DNA from: an uncultured Clostridia bacterium
GTDB taxonomy: Bacteria; Bacillota; Clostridia; Oscillospirales; Ruminococcaceae
DNA length: 7,238 nucleotides
Reading direction: 5' to 3'
NCBI GenBank assembly: GCA_937907305.1
Contig: CALERQ010000245.1
Location: 1-7,238, forward strand
Part shown: positions 1 to 4,654 of the stretch, piece by piece
Numbering within the stretch: position 1 is the stretch's first letter
Layout of the letters: each line of letters opens with the position of its first letter
The notes under the pieces: model-generated
Database searches by the model: none
The model's input: only the letters and a program-made list of their open reading frames with translations
What the model was told of the DNA's origin: nothing
Made by a program: the position numbers and the translations under genes

Positions 1-307
1 CCCGGAACAACCCGTCACAGGCCGCCTTCAGCTCTATTTTGCCCTCTTTCACTTCGCTGCGGGTCATGTTCTCACTCCCGCACAGGGCCAGCAAACGCTC
101 CGCCGCGTCATTCTCGTGCACCATGTTGGGGGTCATTTCCCACACATACAGGTTCTCCTTCCCCATGCTCAGCAGAACGGGGATATCCTCCTCGGTGACG
201 ATATGTCCCTTGCGGAAGCGTGCGTCCTTATATTCATCCTTTATGATCTGTGTCATATCGTGGCACAGCATCTGCCCTACGGCATCCACTGTTTTGATGA
301 GCTTCAC
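1..307 (-). CDS. MoeA-like molybdopterin-binding protein, N-terminal part (truncated by window edge)
   Basis: The minus strand reads open from a GTG start at 307-305 to base 1, giving 102 codons; the C-terminal end lies outside the window. An AGGAGG ribosome binding site at 320-315 sits 7 nt before the GTG, and a promoter lies further upstream. The visible protein begins MKLIKTVDAVGQMLCHDMTQ and continues with RKGHIVTEEDIPVLL at about residues 32-46 and NLYVWE at about 52-57. This resembles the N-terminal region of clostridial proteins annotated as molybdopterin-binding protein, related to MoeA/CinA. From memory, the full proteins are about 340 residues, with the molybdopterin-binding domain in the missing C-terminal part, so that domain is not seen here. 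Family members are thought to bind or process molybdopterin in cofactor synthesis, but the exact reaction is not established. The divergent neighbour mog supports the assignment. Plus-strand reading frames over this stretch lack a ribosome binding site and look like shadows. Confidence 0.82.
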   Translation of the reverse strand, partial: MKLIKTVDAVGQMLCHDMTQIIKDEYKDARFRKGHIVTEEDIPVLLSMGKENLYVWEMTPNMVHENDAAERLLALCGSENMTRSEVKEGKIELKAACDGLFR

Positions 308-323
308 GCAAAAGCCTCCTATT

Positions 324-431
324 CGATATTCTTATACGAGCATAACCGATTATAACAAAAAACGACACCCTCTTTCAATGGCGCCGTTCGGTATAGTGGC
401 AAGTGCATTCGTCAATATCGAAAAAATATCG
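324..431. repeat. Three copies of heptamer AATATCG in the divergent intergenic region
   Basis: AATATCG occurs at 414-420 and again at 425-431, two direct copies exactly 11 bp (about one helix turn) apart. An inverted copy (CGATATT) lies at 324-330, inside the short leader of the MoeA-like gene. The copies therefore flank the leftward promoter at 349-378, and the direct pair lies about 48 bp upstream of the mog -35 box. Spacing on one face of the helix is compatible with a regulator-binding site, but the sequence is A/T-rich and no known operator was recognised. Confidence 0.35.
349..378 (-). promoter_or_regulatory. Promoter for the MoeA-like gene
   Basis: On the minus strand a TTGAAA -35 box (378-373) is followed after 18 nt by a perfect TATAAT -10 box (354-349). 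The -10 box is preceded by TGT, so it also fits an extended -10. Transcription would start near 342, leaving a leader of about 35 nt before the GTG. That is too short to hold a molybdenum-cofactor riboswitch. Confidence 0.7.
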
Positions 432-478
432 TGATTTTTCTTACCGTCATCCGTCTTGTTCCTCATCACCACTTATTC

Positions 479-508
479 TTGACAGCTCCCGCCCCGGTAG
501 AGTATGAT
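479..508 (+). promoter_or_regulatory. Promoter for mog
   Basis: A perfect TTGACA -35 box (479-484) and a TATGAT -10 box (503-508) are separated by 18 nt. Transcription would start near 515, which leaves a leader of about 27 nt holding the AGGAG ribosome binding site at 528-532. The short leader leaves no room for a riboswitch, so any control would be at initiation. Confidence 0.72.
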
Positions 509-541
509 AAAACCCAAATCAAATAACAGGAGAACATAATT

Positions 542-1021
542 ATGGCATATACAGCAGCAGTTATCACCGTCAGCGATCTGGGCAGCCGCGGCCAGCGGGT
601 GGATACCAGCGGCCCCGCCATCCGCGCTATGTTGGAGGAAGCCGGCTTTACCGTCACCCACACCGCCATCGTCCCGGATGAGATCTCACAAATTCAGGCC
701 GAGCTCACCACTGCGGCCGATGACCGTCACATCGCTCTCATCATCACCACCGGCGGCACCGGACTTTCCCCGCGGGATGTCACCCCCGAAGCCACCTTGG
801 CCGTCCTGGATCGTGAAATTCGGGCTATTCCGGTGGCCATGTGGGTGGAGGGCCTTAAGATCACCCCCCGCGCCATGCTTTCCCGCGCCGTGGCCGGCAC
901 CCGCGGCCGCAGCCTCATTCTCAATCTTCCCGGCTCCGAAAAAGCCGCCCGGGAAAACCTTTCCGCCGTCATCGGCGCGCTGGAGCATGCCCTGCACATG
1001 ATGGCCGCGGAGGGGCACTAA
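542..1021 (+). CDS. mog: Molybdopterin adenylyltransferase (MogA/MoaB family)
   Basis: A 159-residue cytoplasmic protein, a normal length for a single-domain MogA/MoaB enzyme. The family adenylates molybdopterin with ATP, activating it for molybdenum insertion by MoeA in molybdenum-cofactor synthesis. Visible marks are VITVSD near the N-terminus (residues 7-12), the segment GQRVDTSGPAI (17-27), VPDE with Asp46, the nucleotide/pterin motif TTGGTGLSPRDVTPEAT (69-85, including Asp79) and NLPGSEKAA (128-136). Asp46 and Asp79 match in position the two conserved aspartates of E. coli MogA (Asp49 and Asp82). The ATG has an AGGAG site 9 nt upstream and a strong promoter at 479-508. It is transcribed away from a MoeA-like gene and ends just before a shared terminator. 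MogA and MoaB cannot be separated by sequence reading alone; the reaction is the expected one for bacterial members beside a MoeA-like gene. Confidence 0.93.
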   Translation: MAYTAAVITVSDLGSRGQRVDTSGPAIRAMLEEAGFTVTHTAIVPDEISQIQAELTTAADDRHIALIITTGGTGLSPRDVTPEATLAVLDREIRAIPVAMWVEGLKITPRAMLSRAVAGTRGRSLILNLPGSEKAARENLSAVIGALEHALHMMAAEGH

Positions 1022-1028
1022 CTCCCCT

Positions 1029-1079
1029 GTAATAAAAAGACACCGGTACCCCACTGGAATACCGGTGTCTTTTTATTAC
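1029..1079. terminator. Bidirectional intrinsic terminator shared by mog and putP
   Basis: A perfect 20-bp inverted repeat pairs 1029-1048 with 1060-1079 around an 11-nt loop (1049-1059). The core of the stem is GACACCGGTA/TACCGGTGTC, and its outer part is A-rich on the left and T-rich on the right (TTTTTATT at 1070-1077). The hairpin therefore has a U-rich tail when transcribed in either direction. It begins 8 bp after the mog stop and lies 7 bp beyond the putP stop, so it serves the two convergent genes. Confidence 0.92.
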
Positions 1080-1085
1080 CTTTGC

Positions 1086-2636
1086 TTATGCCTTTACCTT
1101 CTTGGCACATACGCTTTCGTAGGTCTCCACGATCTCCTTTTCCGGTGCCTCAGTCAGCAGAGAAACCACCACCAGGGCAATGCACGCCACCACAAAGGCC
1201 GGCAGCAGCTCATAGATGGCCCACGCGCCGCCCATCGGGGCAATCAGGTACTTCCACACGAATACCATCACACCGCCGGCAACCATACCGGCCAGGGCGC
1301 CCCACTTGTTGCTGCGCTTCCAGAACAGCGAGAACAGCACCACCGGGCCAAAGGCCGCGCCAAAGCCTGCCCAGGCAAAGGAAACCACCCGGAATACCGA
1401 GCTGTTGGGGTCCCACGCCAGAATAATACCGATGGCCGCAATGACCAGTACCGTCAGCCGCGCCACGATCATCTCTGTCTTACTGCTCAGCTTGATACCG
1501 AACACATTCTGAGAAAGATCCTGCGAAACACTGGAGGCCGCTGTCAGCAGCTGGCTGTCCGCGGTGGACATCGTCGCCGCCAGAATACCGGAAAGGATCA
1601 CGCCGGCCACAATGGCCAACAGGGTACCGTGCTGGCTCATCAGGTCCGCCAGCTTAATGATGATCGTCTCAGCATCACTGCTGTTGGTCAGGAAGGGCAC
1701 CTTGCCCGCCACCGAAACACTGTAACCGATCACACCAATAGCCACCGCAATGAACATCGAGATCACCACCCAGACGGTCGCGATCCGGCGGGAATTGTTA
1801 AGCTTCTTTTCCTCCTTGATGGCCATAAAGCGCAGCAGGATGTGCGGCATACCAAAGTAGCCCAGGCCCCACGCCAGCGTGGAGATAATGCTGAGCCCCC
1901 CGAAGGAAGCCGCGCCGCCGGTGGTCACATCATAGCCCTTGGTCATGCTCAGATAGCCGGGCAGCGCCTGGGCATTGGCAATGACTGTATCCACACCGCC
2001 TGCCTGCTGGATGCCAAACACCACTACAACGATCAGCGCGATGGTCATAAAGATGGACTGGATCAGATCGGTAAAGGAAACCGCCATAAAGCCGCCCAGC
2101 ACCGTATAGCCGATAACCACAATAGCGCCCACGATCATCGCGGTGTGGTAATCCACCCCAAACAAACTGTTGAACAGTGTACCGATGGCCTTAAAGCCGG
2201 AGGGGGTATAGGGAATAAAGAAACCCAGGATCCCCACCGCCGCAATGGCGGAAAGCAGGTTTTTCTTATCGCCGTACCGCTTGGAAAAATAGTCCGGCAC
2301 AGTGATGGCCCCCAGCCGGGCCGAATAGCGCCGCAGCCGCCGCGCCACGATAAGCCAGTTGAGGTAGGTACCCACCGCCAGACCAATGCAGGTCCAGGAG
2401 ACCTCCGGCAGGCCGCACAGGTATGCCAGTCCCGGCAGACCCATCAGCAGGTAGCTGCTCATATCGCTGGCCTCAGCGCTCATGGCCGTTACCAGCGGGC
2501 CCATCTTGCGGCCGCCCAGGTAAAAGTCATCGCTGCTGTTGCCGCTGCCCTTTCTGCCAAAGTATACGCCAATAAACACCATGGCAAGCAGATATACTGC
2601 TATGGTTACTAAAATAACTACTTGAGAACCTAACAT
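1086..2636 (-). CDS. putP: Sodium/proline-type symporter (SSS family, PutP-like)
   Basis: A 516-residue, very hydrophobic membrane protein of the sodium:solute symporter family, whose members have about 13 membrane helices and import a solute with Na+. The PutP subgroup is shown by DFYLGGRKMG (residues 37-46) after the first helix, AMSAEASDMSSYLLMGLPG (51-69), where Asp58 corresponds by alignment from memory to the sodium-binding Asp55 of E. coli PutP, and ILAATMSTADSQLL (351-364), where Ser357-Thr358 match E. coli Ser340-Thr341. The C-terminus is a short charged tail. Proline is the likeliest substrate, but relatives carry other solutes. The ATG at 2636 is chosen because AGGAG at 2650-2646 lies 9 nt upstream. 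An in-frame ATG at 2687 would add 17 residues but lies upstream of the proposed -10 box. The gene ends at the terminator shared with mog. A TetR gene lies directly upstream on the same strand. Confidence 0.92.
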   Translation of the reverse strand: MLGSQVVILVTIAVYLLAMVFIGVYFGRKGSGNSSDDFYLGGRKMGPLVTAMSAEASDMSSYLLMGLPGLAYLCGLPEVSWTCIGLAVGTYLNWLIVARRLRRYSARLGAITVPDYFSKRYGDKKNLLSAIAAVGILGFFIPYTPSGFKAIGTLFNSLFGVDYHTAMIVGAIVVIGYTVLGGFMAVSFTDLIQSIFMTIALIVVVVFGIQQAGGVDTVIANAQALPGYLSMTKGYDVTTGGAASFGGLSIISTLAWGLGYFGMPHILLRFMAIKEEKKLNNSRRIATVWVVISMFIAVAIGVIGYSVSVAGKVPFLTNSSDAETIIIKLADLMSQHGTLLAIVAGVILSGILAATMSTADSQLLTAASSVSQDLSQNVFGIKLSSKTEMIVARLTVLVIAAIGIILAWDPNSSVFRVVSFAWAGFGAAFGPVVLFSLFWKRSNKWGALAGMVAGGVMVFVWKYLIAPMGGAWAIYELLPAFVVACIALVVVSLLTEAPEKEIVETYESVCAKKVKA

Positions 2637-2675
2637 TTTCCGTCTCTCCTTTGGGGTTACTGTTAATATGCACGA

Positions 2676-2684
2676 AGTATACCA
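2676..2684 (-). promoter_or_regulatory. Probable extended -10 promoter of putP
   Basis: On the minus strand TGG directly precedes TATACT (2681-2676), an extended -10 element about 26 nt upstream of the putP ribosome binding site. No good -35 box is seen at the expected place (around 2699-2704, reading TTTTCG), which suggests weak or activator-dependent initiation, or reliance on the extended -10. The palindrome at 2711-2740 begins just upstream of the -35 position. Confidence 0.5.
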
Positions 2685-2688
2685 CACA

Positions 2689-2804
2689 AATCATTAGACG
2701 AAAATACAGAACGGCGTACAGACTTTATTCTGTACGCCGTATTGTTAATTATCACACATTTCGCTTAAATAAGGCGTTTAATCATAGACGATTTCCCGTT
2801 CTGT
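2689..2804. repeat. Direct and inverted repeats in the tetR-putP intergenic region
   Basis: AATCATTAGACGA (2689-2701) recurs one base shorter as AATCATAGACGA (2780-2791), about 90 bp apart. Beside each copy is ACAGAACGG: at 2706-2714 forward and at 2796-2804 inverted (CCGTTCTGT). The first copy overlaps the palindrome at 2711-2740. The paired elements look like two degenerate copies of one unit, as could arise from a duplicated binding site, but the match is short and no known operator was recognised. Confidence 0.45.
2711..2740. repeat. 12-bp perfect palindrome upstream of putP (operator or tetR terminator)
   Basis: ACGGCGTACAGA (2711-2722) and its exact reverse complement (2729-2740) flank a 6-nt centre, CTTTAT. 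Read on the minus strand, the hairpin would lie about 80 nt beyond the tetR stop and be followed by TTCTGTATTTT, a broken U-rich run, so it could terminate tetR transcription. Its position just upstream of the putP -35 region fits an operator equally well. The sequence alone does not separate these roles. Confidence 0.6.
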
Positions 2805-2821
2805 TTATAACCAATAAAAAA

Positions 2822-3409
2822 TTATTTTTTTCGAAACCCTTCCAAAAACATCGGCATCATGGTTTTGGTGTACTGGGAAAGCGAATATTCCCCGCTGGAA
2901 AGGCACCAGTCGTACATCAGCCCCCGCTCAAACATGGCGTACGCCTTCACGATCTCTCCCACCGTATAGTCGGTGGTCAGCTCGCCGTTTTCCTGTCCCT
3001 GGGTGATAATCTGCCGCAGCAGCTTATAGTAGGTGCGGTTGCGGCTCAGCAGGTGCCGTTCGCCCTTGGTCACCAGCTGGCTGCTGAAGAGCCTGCTCAG
3101 CAACTCAATGGAAACGGTATTGTCTATCGTCACAAACAGCTCATAATTCAGCCAGCACAGCAGCCCTATGCAGTCCATGTCGTCATGCTCCTGCTGCATC
3201 AGCTCCTCGTACCGCTCATCAAAGAGGACCGAAAGGGAGGAAAGCAGGGCGTCCTTGCCATCAAAGTAATGATAGAACGACCCCTTGGAGGTCTCGGATT
3301 CAAAAATGATATCCTCCACCGTTGTCTCCTCATAGCCCTGCTCATAAAAGAGCTTCCACGCCGCCGCCACGATGCGGCCCTTGGTATTGCGGGTATTCTT
3401 TTTGGGCAT
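2822..3409 (-). CDS. TetR/AcrR-family transcriptional regulator
   Basis: A 195-residue protein, typical TetR length. The N-terminal DNA-binding domain spans about residues 10-57: the first helix is IVAAAWKLFYEQGYEETTVE (13-32), and the helix-turn-helix ends in the family hallmark TSKGSFYHYFDGKDALL (40-56). The remaining roughly 135 residues are the variable helical ligand-binding and dimer domain (for example LLRQIITQGQENGEL, 130-144), so the ligand cannot be read. The ATG has AGGGGG 7 nt upstream and a promoter of its own at 3437-3466. It is transcribed in the same direction as the methyltransferase upstream and putP downstream. TetR proteins usually repress themselves or a neighbour, so putP or the methyltransferase are candidate targets (inference). 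The gene ends in an A/T-rich stretch. Confidence 0.9.
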   Translation of the reverse strand: MPKKNTRNTKGRIVAAAWKLFYEQGYEETTVEDIIFESETSKGSFYHYFDGKDALLSSLSVLFDERYEELMQQEHDDMDCIGLLCWLNYELFVTIDNTVSIELLSRLFSSQLVTKGERHLLSRNRTYYKLLRQIITQGQENGELTTDYTVGEIVKAYAMFERGLMYDWCLSSGEYSLSQYTKTMMPMFLEGFRKK

Positions 3410-3436
3410 GCTGCCGCCCCCTTTCCTTATGGGCTT

Positions 3437-3466
3437 ATTTTACCACAGCGCCGCTCCCCTTGCCAA
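3437..3466 (-). promoter_or_regulatory. Promoter of the tetR gene
   Basis: On the minus strand TTGGCA (3466-3461) and TAAAAT (3442-3437) are 18 nt apart, and the -10 box is preceded by TGG, an extended -10. It lies wholly in the 78-bp gap after the methyltransferase stop, so tetR need not depend on read-through. A short AGCG-C-CGCT dyad at 3447-3455 sits in the spacer and could be part of an autoregulatory operator, but it is too short to be convincing. Confidence 0.65.
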
Positions 3467-3487
3467 GTCCTTTCCGCCAAAATGCCC

Positions 3488-4393
3488 TTAGTGCCGCACC
3501 GCCAGCACCAGCGTCGTCCCCGGCAGCGGCAGCACGGGGCTCTCCGGGTGGGTCTCATTATATTCCGCATAGAACCGTTCCGCGATCTCCCTCGGTCCCA
3601 TGTCCTCATAGATGAGAAACCCGTGCCGCTCCAGCATCAGCGCCAGCTCCGGCAGGGTATAGCCCTGCTCCATCGCTTCCCCCGCGCCTTTCGCCAGCGC
3701 CCGCTGCTGCCCGGCCGCATCCTCGCCGGTCCCAAAGTCCCTCATCGGGCAGTCAAACAGTAGGCTGCTCCCACGCGGGGTGATGGCCGCCAGCCTCTTC
3801 AGCAGCATTTCCATCGCCGCCCGCGGCAGATAATACACCACCCCCAGCAGAGCGGTCAGGGTACGCTGATCCGTGGCAAAGGGCGTCGTCTCCAGCAGGG
3901 TCTTTTCCCAATCTCCGGCCAGGTCAGCCCCCACCCGGTACACATTCCCCGGTGTGGAGATTTCCGCCTCCCGCAGGCGCTTCTCCTTTTCCGCCAGCAC
4001 GGCCGGTGTGTCCACCTCGTAGAAGCTCAGCCGCTCCATCTCTTCCGTTTGGCGGCAGGGCAGGCTCTCCAGCCCCGCCCCCAGCAGCAATACCTGCTTC
4101 AGTCCCATGGTCAGTTCCCGGCACAGCTCCTCCTCCCACCAGGCCGCCCGCGCCAACACCGCGGGCCCCAGCTTTTGGTTCACGATGCGCCGCAGCGCCT
4201 CCTCCGGCGTCCCGGTATCCCCCGGCAGGAACCACTCCCTCCCTGCCGTCATCTGCGCCGCGATCTGCCCAAATCGTTCCTCTCCCAGCAGCTTTGCCGC
4301 CAGCGGGTCGTTGCAAATCTCCCCGCCCTCCGCCGTGTGGTACGCCCGCACAAAAGCTGAAACCTCCGCCGTCATGCTCATGTTCTCATTCAT
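3488..4393 (-). CDS. Class I SAM-dependent methyltransferase, leucine carboxyl methyltransferase-like (Ppm1/Ppm2/Tcmp family)
   Basis: A 301-residue cytoplasmic protein. The SAM-binding motif I is VLLLGAGLESLPCR (residues 101-114), resembling the GAGLDTRPYR pattern of this family. The acidic residue that binds the SAM ribose would be in FYEVDTPAVLAEKEKRL (124-140), again a family pattern (EVD.P.V...K...L). A later strand region is GSSLLFDCPM (208-217). The N-terminal region (about 1-95) is the helical cap typical of the family. Its bacterial members methylate small carboxylates or polyketide-like compounds, but no substrate can be inferred here. The ATG at 4393 has a perfect AGGAGG 8 nt upstream; ATGs at residues 5 and 7 are less well placed. 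It follows dxs on the same strand but is separated from it by a terminator and a possible promoter. The tetR gene downstream has its own promoter. No partner biosynthetic genes are visible. Confidence 0.85.
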   Translation of the reverse strand: MNENMSMTAEVSAFVRAYHTAEGGEICNDPLAAKLLGEERFGQIAAQMTAGREWFLPGDTGTPEEALRRIVNQKLGPAVLARAAWWEEELCRELTMGLKQVLLLGAGLESLPCRQTEEMERLSFYEVDTPAVLAEKEKRLREAEISTPGNVYRVGADLAGDWEKTLLETTPFATDQRTLTALLGVVYYLPRAAMEMLLKRLAAITPRGSSLLFDCPMRDFGTGEDAAGQQRALAKGAGEAMEQGYTLPELALMLERHGFLIYEDMGPREIAERFYAEYNETHPESPVLPLPGTTLVLAVRH

Positions 4394-4515
4394 ATCCTAG
4401 CCCTCCTGCTTGTTTTTCATTCTTGCCACGCCCCCCGGCGGGCGCCCCTGCGCTTCACTCGTGCTGATCCTTCCGGACAGCCCTCGCCGCTCCGGTGCGC
4501 CCGCCTCATCGCGGT
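4394..4515 (-). other. GC-rich leader of the methyltransferase gene with small stem-loops
   Basis: If transcription begins near 4515, the methyltransferase mRNA has a leader of about 120 nt. Two small stems can be drawn: CCGGA with TCCGG (4495-4491 with 4477-4473) and CGCCC with GGGCG (4444-4440 with 4433-4429). The second ends about 22 nt before the AGGAGG site at 4407-4402. No known riboswitch was recognised, and the stems may be chance in GC-rich sequence. A short GTG-started frame across this stretch has no ribosome binding site and is not called. Confidence 0.25.
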
Positions 4516-4521
4516 ATATAC

Positions 4522-4550
4522 TTAATACACCCATTCCCGCCCCAGGACAA
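4522..4550 (-). promoter_or_regulatory. Candidate promoter of the methyltransferase gene
   Basis: On the minus strand TTGTCC (4550-4545) and TATTAA (4527-4522) are 17 nt apart; each matches its consensus at 4 of 6 positions. It is the best candidate in the 261-bp gap between dxs and the methyltransferase, but it is weak. A TATATA at 4520-4515 has no matching -35 box. Confidence 0.35.
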
Positions 4551-4600
4551 GACTTGATTTTTTGCCGAAAATGTGGTAATATAAGCACAGAAAAAGTGCA

Positions 4601-4644
4601 AAAAAATTCACCCGGCCGGGCGTTTTCCGCTCCCTGTCGGGTGA
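4601..4644 (-). terminator. Intrinsic terminator of the ispD-dxs operon
   Basis: On the minus strand TCACCCG (complement of 4644-4638) pairs with CGGGTGA (complement of 4614-4608), followed at once by a run of seven T's and then a second T5 run around 4595-4591. The stem lies about 10 nt beyond the dxs stop. Inside the loop, CCCGGCCGGG (4611-4620) can form an alternative GC-rich fold. The plus-strand side of the stem is also followed by seven T's, so it could work in both directions. Confidence 0.82.
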
Positions 4645-4654
4645 TTTTTTTATT

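Noticed and set aside
39..434. Plus-strand open frames over the left edge
   Set aside because: The minus-strand frame here has an AGGAGG site, a promoter and a recognisable molybdopterin-protein N-terminus; the plus-strand frames have none of these.
308..541. A molybdenum-cofactor riboswitch in the region between mog and the MoeA-like gene
   Set aside because: Both predicted leaders are only about 27-35 nt, too short for that riboswitch, and no matching stems were seen.
686..1054. A minus-strand open frame antisense to mog
   Set aside because: It is glycine- and alanine-rich with no motif, and it starts inside the terminator hairpin, which makes expression implausible.
1065..2612. A 515-codon open frame on the plus strand, antisense to putP
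   Set aside because: It is rich in His, Gln, Arg and Gly with no recognisable domain, has no ribosome binding site, and its putative start lies inside the terminator. It is the expected mirror of a GC-rich membrane-protein gene on the other strand.
2637..2687. A 17-residue N-terminal extension of PutP from the ATG at 2687
   Set aside because: That ATG has no ribosome binding site and lies upstream of the proposed -10 box, whereas the ATG at 2636 has AGGAG at ideal spacing and begins at the usual place for the family.
2651..3763. A 370-codon plus-strand open frame across tetR and the 3' end of the methyltransferase gene
   Set aside because: It runs antisense through two well-supported genes and their intergenic regions, has low-complexity His/Gln/Arg composition, and shows no family motif.
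3952..4467. A 171-codon proline-rich plus-strand frame over the methyltransferase start
   Set aside because: The proline, alanine and serine runs are what GC-rich antisense frames give; there is no ribosome binding site or motif.
4397..4588. A 63-codon GTG-started minus-strand frame between dxs and the methyltransferase
   Set aside because: It starts close to the dxs terminator tail, has no ribosome binding site, and its sequence is unlike any known small protein.
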